Positions 6,363 to 9,326 of a stretch of DNA of 9,326 nucleotides are shown here, in pieces. This stretch comes from Actinomycetes bacterium (lineage in GTDB: Bacteria > Actinomycetota > Acidimicrobiia > Acidimicrobiales > RAAP-2): positions 1-9,326 of the forward strand of contig JAKBCT010000029.1 of the NCBI GenBank assembly GCA_021807655.1, written 5' to 3'. The position numbers and the translations under genes were made by a program. The notes below the pieces were generated by a model. The model had not been told where the DNA came from. It saw nothing but the letters and a program-made list of their open reading frames with translations, and did not search any database. The first letter of the stretch is position 1. Every line of letters starts with the position of its first letter.

Positions 6363-7288
6363 TGGTCCCATTCTCGCACGAAGCCGTCAGGACCGTTCAG
6401 CACGCGTTCCATCCGTTCGAGGGCGGCGTCGGGGCTGTCGAACCATTCGATTCGGGGATCTCGTTCGAACCACGAGCGCTGACGCCGAGCCAGCCGGCGG
6501 CTGTGGGTGATCGCGTCGCGCACACACTGCTCGAGGTCGTCCCCGGTCTCCAGGTGGGCCAAGAGCTCCCGATACCCAACGGCCTGGCGGGCCGTTCGCC
6601 CCACGCCGGGACCTTCGGCGAGGCGGCGGACCTCGTCGAGCAGACCTTCGTCCATCCACTGGCGAAACCGTGACTCGATTCGCCGGTCGAGTTCGTCGGT
6701 CGGGACCCGCAAGCCAACCTGGACCACGCGAATCCGACCGTACTGCGCGACGCCTGGACCGAAGGAGGAGAACGGGCGTCCGCTGCCGAGGGTCACCTCG
6801 AGAGCCCGAACCACCCGGCGGGCGTTGGTGGGCTCCATCCTGGTCGCCGCCACCGGGTCCCGCCTCGCCAGTTCGTCGTGTAGGGGCTCACCGCCAGCCC
6901 AGCGCGCCTCGAGGTCGCGACGCACGTCAGGGTATCGACCCGGAATCCGGTAGTCGTCCAGCACGGCGCGACCGTAGAGTCCGGTTCCCCCGACGTAGAT
7001 CGCCCGAGCGCCGTTCGACCAGATCGAGGTTGTCGCCTCCCGGGCCGCGCGCTGGAACATCGCGACGGTGAACTCCTCGTCGGGATCGACGAGGTCGAGC
7101 AGGTAATAGGGAACCTCGTGTCGCTGCGTCACCGTCGGCTTAGCGGTACCGATGTCCATGCCGCGATACACGGTCATCGCGTCAACGGCGACGATGGCCC
7201 GATCGTGCGTTCGGCGCGCGAGTTCGTGCGCGAGGGCCGACTTGCCCGACGCGGTGGCGCCCACGAGCGCGACCGCGACCCGGTTCAC
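6359..7288 (-). CDS. miaA: tRNA dimethylallyltransferase
   Basis: MiaA adds a dimethylallyl group to N6 of A37 in tRNAs that read codons starting with U, giving i6A37. The protein has 309 residues, normal for the family. The P-loop is VGATASGKSALA (9-20). VDAMTVYRGMDIGTAKP (35-51) corresponds to the substrate-binding DSMQxYxGxDIGTAKP motif, with Ala and Thr in place of Ser and Gln. YVGGTGLY (98-105), RRVVRALEV (157-165), RQAVGYREL (234-242) and the Arg-rich THSRRLARRQRSWFERD (261-277) are all family hallmarks. GTG 7288 is chosen because its GTGA overlaps the miaB stop by 4 bases and puts the P-loop at the usual distance from the N-terminus. A much longer open frame upstream is the shadow of miaB. 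It is coupled to miaB, which acts on its product. Confidence 0.95.
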   Translation of the reverse strand: MNRVAVALVGATASGKSALAHELARRTHDRAIVAVDAMTVYRGMDIGTAKPTVTQRHEVPYYLLDLVDPDEEFTVAMFQRAAREATTSIWSNGARAIYVGGTGLYGRAVLDDYRIPGRYPDVRRDLEARWAGGEPLHDELARRDPVAATRMEPTNARRVVRALEVTLGSGRPFSSFGPGVAQYGRIRVVQVGLRVPTDELDRRIESRFRQWMDEGLLDEVRRLAEGPGVGRTARQAVGYRELLAHLETGDDLEQCVRDAITHSRRLARRQRSWFERDPRIEWFDSPDAALERMERVLNGPDGFVREWDQ

Positions 7289-8676
7289 GAGACGCTGAGG
7301 GCGATGCGTACCTTGTGACGCGGCGGTCGTAGCACCCGGGTGACGTGACCCATGAGGTGGTACGGCGCCCCGTGATCGACGTGCACCTCGACGAGCGCAC
7401 CCGGTCGAAGGTGCGCCTCGGTGTCCACGTGGACCAGTTTGCCCTGGCGGGTCCGCCCCGACCATCGATCGTCGGAGCGACGAGACGGTCCTTCGAGCAG
7501 CACCTCCTCGAGTCGTCCCTCGCGCGCGGCGTGCGCTCGCAGCGCCGAACGGTCCAGGACGAGCTTCAGTCGTTCGAATCGGTCCTTGATGACCTCGTCG
7601 GGGACGAACTCGTCGACCATCGTGGCGGCGCGGGTCCCGTCGCGCGGCGAGAAAATGAAGGTGTACGCGGAGTCGTAATCCGCCTCGGCGACTACCGCCA
7701 ACGTCGCGTCGAAGTCCTCGTCGGTCTCGCCCGGGTAGCCGACGATCAGGTCGGTCGTCACCGCCAGGTCGGCGATGGACGCGCGCGCCGCGGCCAGGCG
7801 CTCGAGGTATCGCTCGGCACTGTAGCCCCGGCGCATCGCGGACAGGATACGGTCCGAGCCCGACTGCAACGGCAAGTGGAGCTGCGGGCACACCGATGGC
7901 GTCTCGGCCATGGCTGCGATCGTCTCGGGTCGCAGGTCCTTGGGGTGGGGACTGGTGAAACGAATGCGTTCGATGCCCTCGATCTCACCCAGGGCCCGCA
8001 GGAGTTGCGCGAAGAGTGGCCGGCGCTTCGTCAGATCCCGACCGTAGGAGTTCACGTTCTGTCCGAGCACGGTGACCTCGGTGACCCCCGACGCCGCCAA
8101 CAGCCTGGCCTCGGACACGAGGTCTTCGAGGGGTCGACTGATCTCGCCGCCGCGCACGTCGGGCACGATGCAGTAACTGCACGAATTGTCACATCCGGTC
8201 TGGATCGTCATCCAGGCCGCCCAGGGGAGTTCGCGCACCGCGGTCAACGCCGGGGCCATGTCGCGACTCACGACGGGGTCGGGTGCGTCGGCGACGGCGA
8301 CGATCGGGCCCTCCACGCGGGCCCGATTCAAGAGCGACGGCGCCTCGTGGAGGTTGTGGGTGCCAAAGACCACGTCCACCCACCCGGCGCGCTCGAGGAT
8401 CCGGCCCCGTTCGTGCTGGGCCATGCAACCGCCCACGGCGATCTGCATCGACGGTCGCGCCGCCTTGGCCGCCTTGAGATGCCCGAGGGCGCTGTAGAGC
8501 TTGAGATCGGCGTTCTCTCGAATCGTGCACGTGTTGAAGATCACGACGTCGGCGTCGGCGTCGTTCTCGGCTGGGGCGAGTCCCTCGTTGACCAACAGAC
8601 CCGCTAATCGCTCGGAATCGTGCTCGTTCATCTGGCAACCGAACGTGCGTATGGCGAAGGTGCGCGGCGTTGACAC
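7285..8676 (-). CDS. miaB: tRNA-2-methylthio-N6-dimethylallyladenosine synthase
   Basis: MiaB is a radical-SAM methylthiotransferase that turns i6A37 in tRNA into ms2i6A37. The protein has 463 residues in the standard three-part order. The N-terminal MTTase domain has three cluster Cys: C14 (TFGCQMNEHDSE), C50 (NTCTIRENA) and C84 (GGCMAQ). The radical-SAM core has GCDNSCSYC, giving C162, C166 and C169 for the SAM-binding 4Fe-4S cluster, then LGQNVNSYG, HLPLQSGSD and DLIVGYPGET. The C-terminal TRAM domain spans about 395-460. The segment VPDVRGGEISRP differs slightly from the common VPYTRGxExSRP. The start is GTG 8676, giving MSTPRTFAIRTFGCQMN, 10 bases after the stop of the transporter gene. 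GGAC lies just ahead as a possible ribosome site. All six cluster cysteines are present, so the gene looks functional. Confidence 0.96.
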   Translation of the reverse strand: MSTPRTFAIRTFGCQMNEHDSERLAGLLVNEGLAPAENDADADVVIFNTCTIRENADLKLYSALGHLKAAKAARPSMQIAVGGCMAQHERGRILERAGWVDVVFGTHNLHEAPSLLNRARVEGPIVAVADAPDPVVSRDMAPALTAVRELPWAAWMTIQTGCDNSCSYCIVPDVRGGEISRPLEDLVSEARLLAASGVTEVTVLGQNVNSYGRDLTKRRPLFAQLLRALGEIEGIERIRFTSPHPKDLRPETIAAMAETPSVCPQLHLPLQSGSDRILSAMRRGYSAERYLERLAAARASIADLAVTTDLIVGYPGETDEDFDATLAVVAEADYDSAYTFIFSPRDGTRAATMVDEFVPDEVIKDRFERLKLVLDRSALRAHAAREGRLEEVLLEGPSRRSDDRWSGRTRQGKLVHVDTEAHLRPGALVEVHVDHGAPYHLMGHVTRVLRPPRHKVRIALSVS

Positions 8677-8686
8677 GCCGTCCAGC

Positions 8687-9326
8687 CTACTGAGCGACGG
8701 GTACGACGCCCCGGGTGACGTCGTAGGTCACGCCGACGCCGGCCCCGACCACGCACGCCAGCCCCGCGAGGTCGGTCACCGACACACCCTGGCCGATGAA
8801 CAACCAGCCCATCAGGAACGCGATCGCCGGATCGAGCGCAATGAGCACGCTCACGACGCCGGGTTTGATCCGGCGCAGCGCCTGCATCTCCATCCCGAAG
8901 CCGAGCGCGATCGCCGCCACCCCCACGAGCACCATGCGCCCGCCGAGCAGCGGGCGTGCGATGAGTTCGTGGGCCGACGCGAACGCGAAGGGAAGCGTGA
9001 GCACCGAGGCGATCGACATCGCCACCGCGAGGCCGCCGAAGCCTTCGATCGAACCACCGACCCGGTGCGACGCGAACGCGTAGCCCGCCCAGCCCGCGCC
9101 CGACCCGAGGGCGAAGAGCACGCCGACGAGTGTCACCCCACCGCCCGGGCGGGCGAGGGCCACCACGCCCAGCCCCGCCAGGGCGACGAACACGAAGTGC
9201 CTCGCGGAGCGCTTGGCGAAGGCCGCGACGAGGAACGGGCCGAGGTACTCGATGGCGACTGCGGTGCCGAGCGGGATCCGCGCGATCGACTGGTAGAAGC
9301 AAAAGCCCATGAACGCCGTCGATGAT
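8687..9326 (-). CDS. EamA/RhtA-type DMT-superfamily permease (5' end outside window)
   Basis: The frame stays open to the window edge, and about 213 codons are visible of a family that usually has about 290. The best signature is FYQSIARIPLGTAVAIEYLG, close to FYLSIQTVPLGIAVALEFTG in E. coli RhtA, the threonine/homoserine exporter. About seven hydrophobic segments follow, including VFVALAGLGVVALA, LVGVLFALGSGAGWAGYAFA, VLVGVAAIALGFGMEMQAL and VSVLIALDPAIAFLMGWLFI. Together these form the end of the first EamA repeat and the whole second one. The ATG at 9310 is internal, since the residues before it (SSTAF) continue the membrane segment. It ends 10 bases before miaB and is probably in the same transcript. 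Substrate is unproven; an amino acid of the aspartate family would fit the dap genes downstream, but that is inference. Confidence 0.85.
   Translation of the reverse strand, partial: SSTAFMGFCFYQSIARIPLGTAVAIEYLGPFLVAAFAKRSARHFVFVALAGLGVVALARPGGGVTLVGVLFALGSGAGWAGYAFASHRVGGSIEGFGGLAVAMSIASVLTLPFAFASAHELIARPLLGGRMVLVGVAAIALGFGMEMQALRRIKPGVVSVLIALDPAIAFLMGWLFIGQGVSVTDLAGLACVVGAGVGVTYDVTRGVVPVAQ

Noticed and set aside
6410..6470. GTTCGA/TTCGAA words as LexA boxes
   Set aside because: Single half-sites inside the miaA coding region without the spaced TCGAAC/GTTCGA pair expected of an actinobacterial SOS box.
5577..6482. 301-codon open frame on the + strand
   Set aside because: Antisense to dapF, rich in Arg, His and Asp, with no family pattern. 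dapF is well supported.
6359..7891. Long version of miaA (510 codons)
   Set aside because: The added N-terminal part is low-complexity Arg/Gly-rich and overlaps miaB out of frame. GTG 7288 puts the P-loop at the normal position.
7345..8607. 420-codon open frame on the + strand
   Set aside because: It lies fully antisense to miaB, which has all its cluster cysteines and family motifs. The translation shows no domain and is a typical GC-rich mirror frame.
1..9326. CRISPR array, tRNA, rRNA or riboswitch
   Set aside because: No regularly spaced direct repeats, cloverleaf sequence or known RNA signature was seen on either strand. A visual check cannot exclude weakly conserved small RNAs.

Overview
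The window is GC-rich, about 60% GC in its lowest-GC gene and about 70% in the dap genes by hand counts on sample lines. It carries a compact set of housekeeping genes whose grouping (miaB, miaA, dapF, hflX, with lexA nearby) is typical of Actinomycetota. DapC and DapE also look like the actinobacterial forms. I infer an actinobacterium, possibly a deep lineage such as Acidimicrobiia, but the sequence alone does not settle the class.

Layout. The left edge (1-299, + strand) is the 3' part of lexA. The rest from 1324 to the right edge is one tightly packed minus-strand block. In transcription order (right to left) it reads: RhtA/EamA-type transporter (cut by the window edge), miaB, miaA, dapF, hflX, dapC, dapD, dapE. 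Most junctions overlap by 4 bases (ATGA or GTGA) and the largest gap is 20 bases, so it is almost certainly one operon. lexA and this operon converge on the region 300-1323.

The block joins three jobs. miaA and miaB make the ms2i6A37 modification of tRNA. hflX is a ribosome-associated GTPase that rescues and splits ribosomes. dapD, dapC, dapE and dapF are successive steps of the succinylase route from tetrahydrodipicolinate to meso-diaminopimelate, used for peptidoglycan and lysine.

The most unusual part is 555-1200, in the convergent gap. A lone GNAT acetyltransferase gene (639-1142) of clearly lower GC is bracketed by 25-base inverted repeats matching at 24 positions, and these are flanked by a 6-base direct repeat (TCCGTT). 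There is no transposase between the ends. This is the structure of a non-autonomous transposon carrying a passenger gene, like the 'mobile insertion cassettes' described in other bacteria.

Two other points stand out. DapF has Ser where the family has its first catalytic Cys. DapD is the short 274-residue type seen in Proteobacteria rather than the longer mycobacterial type.
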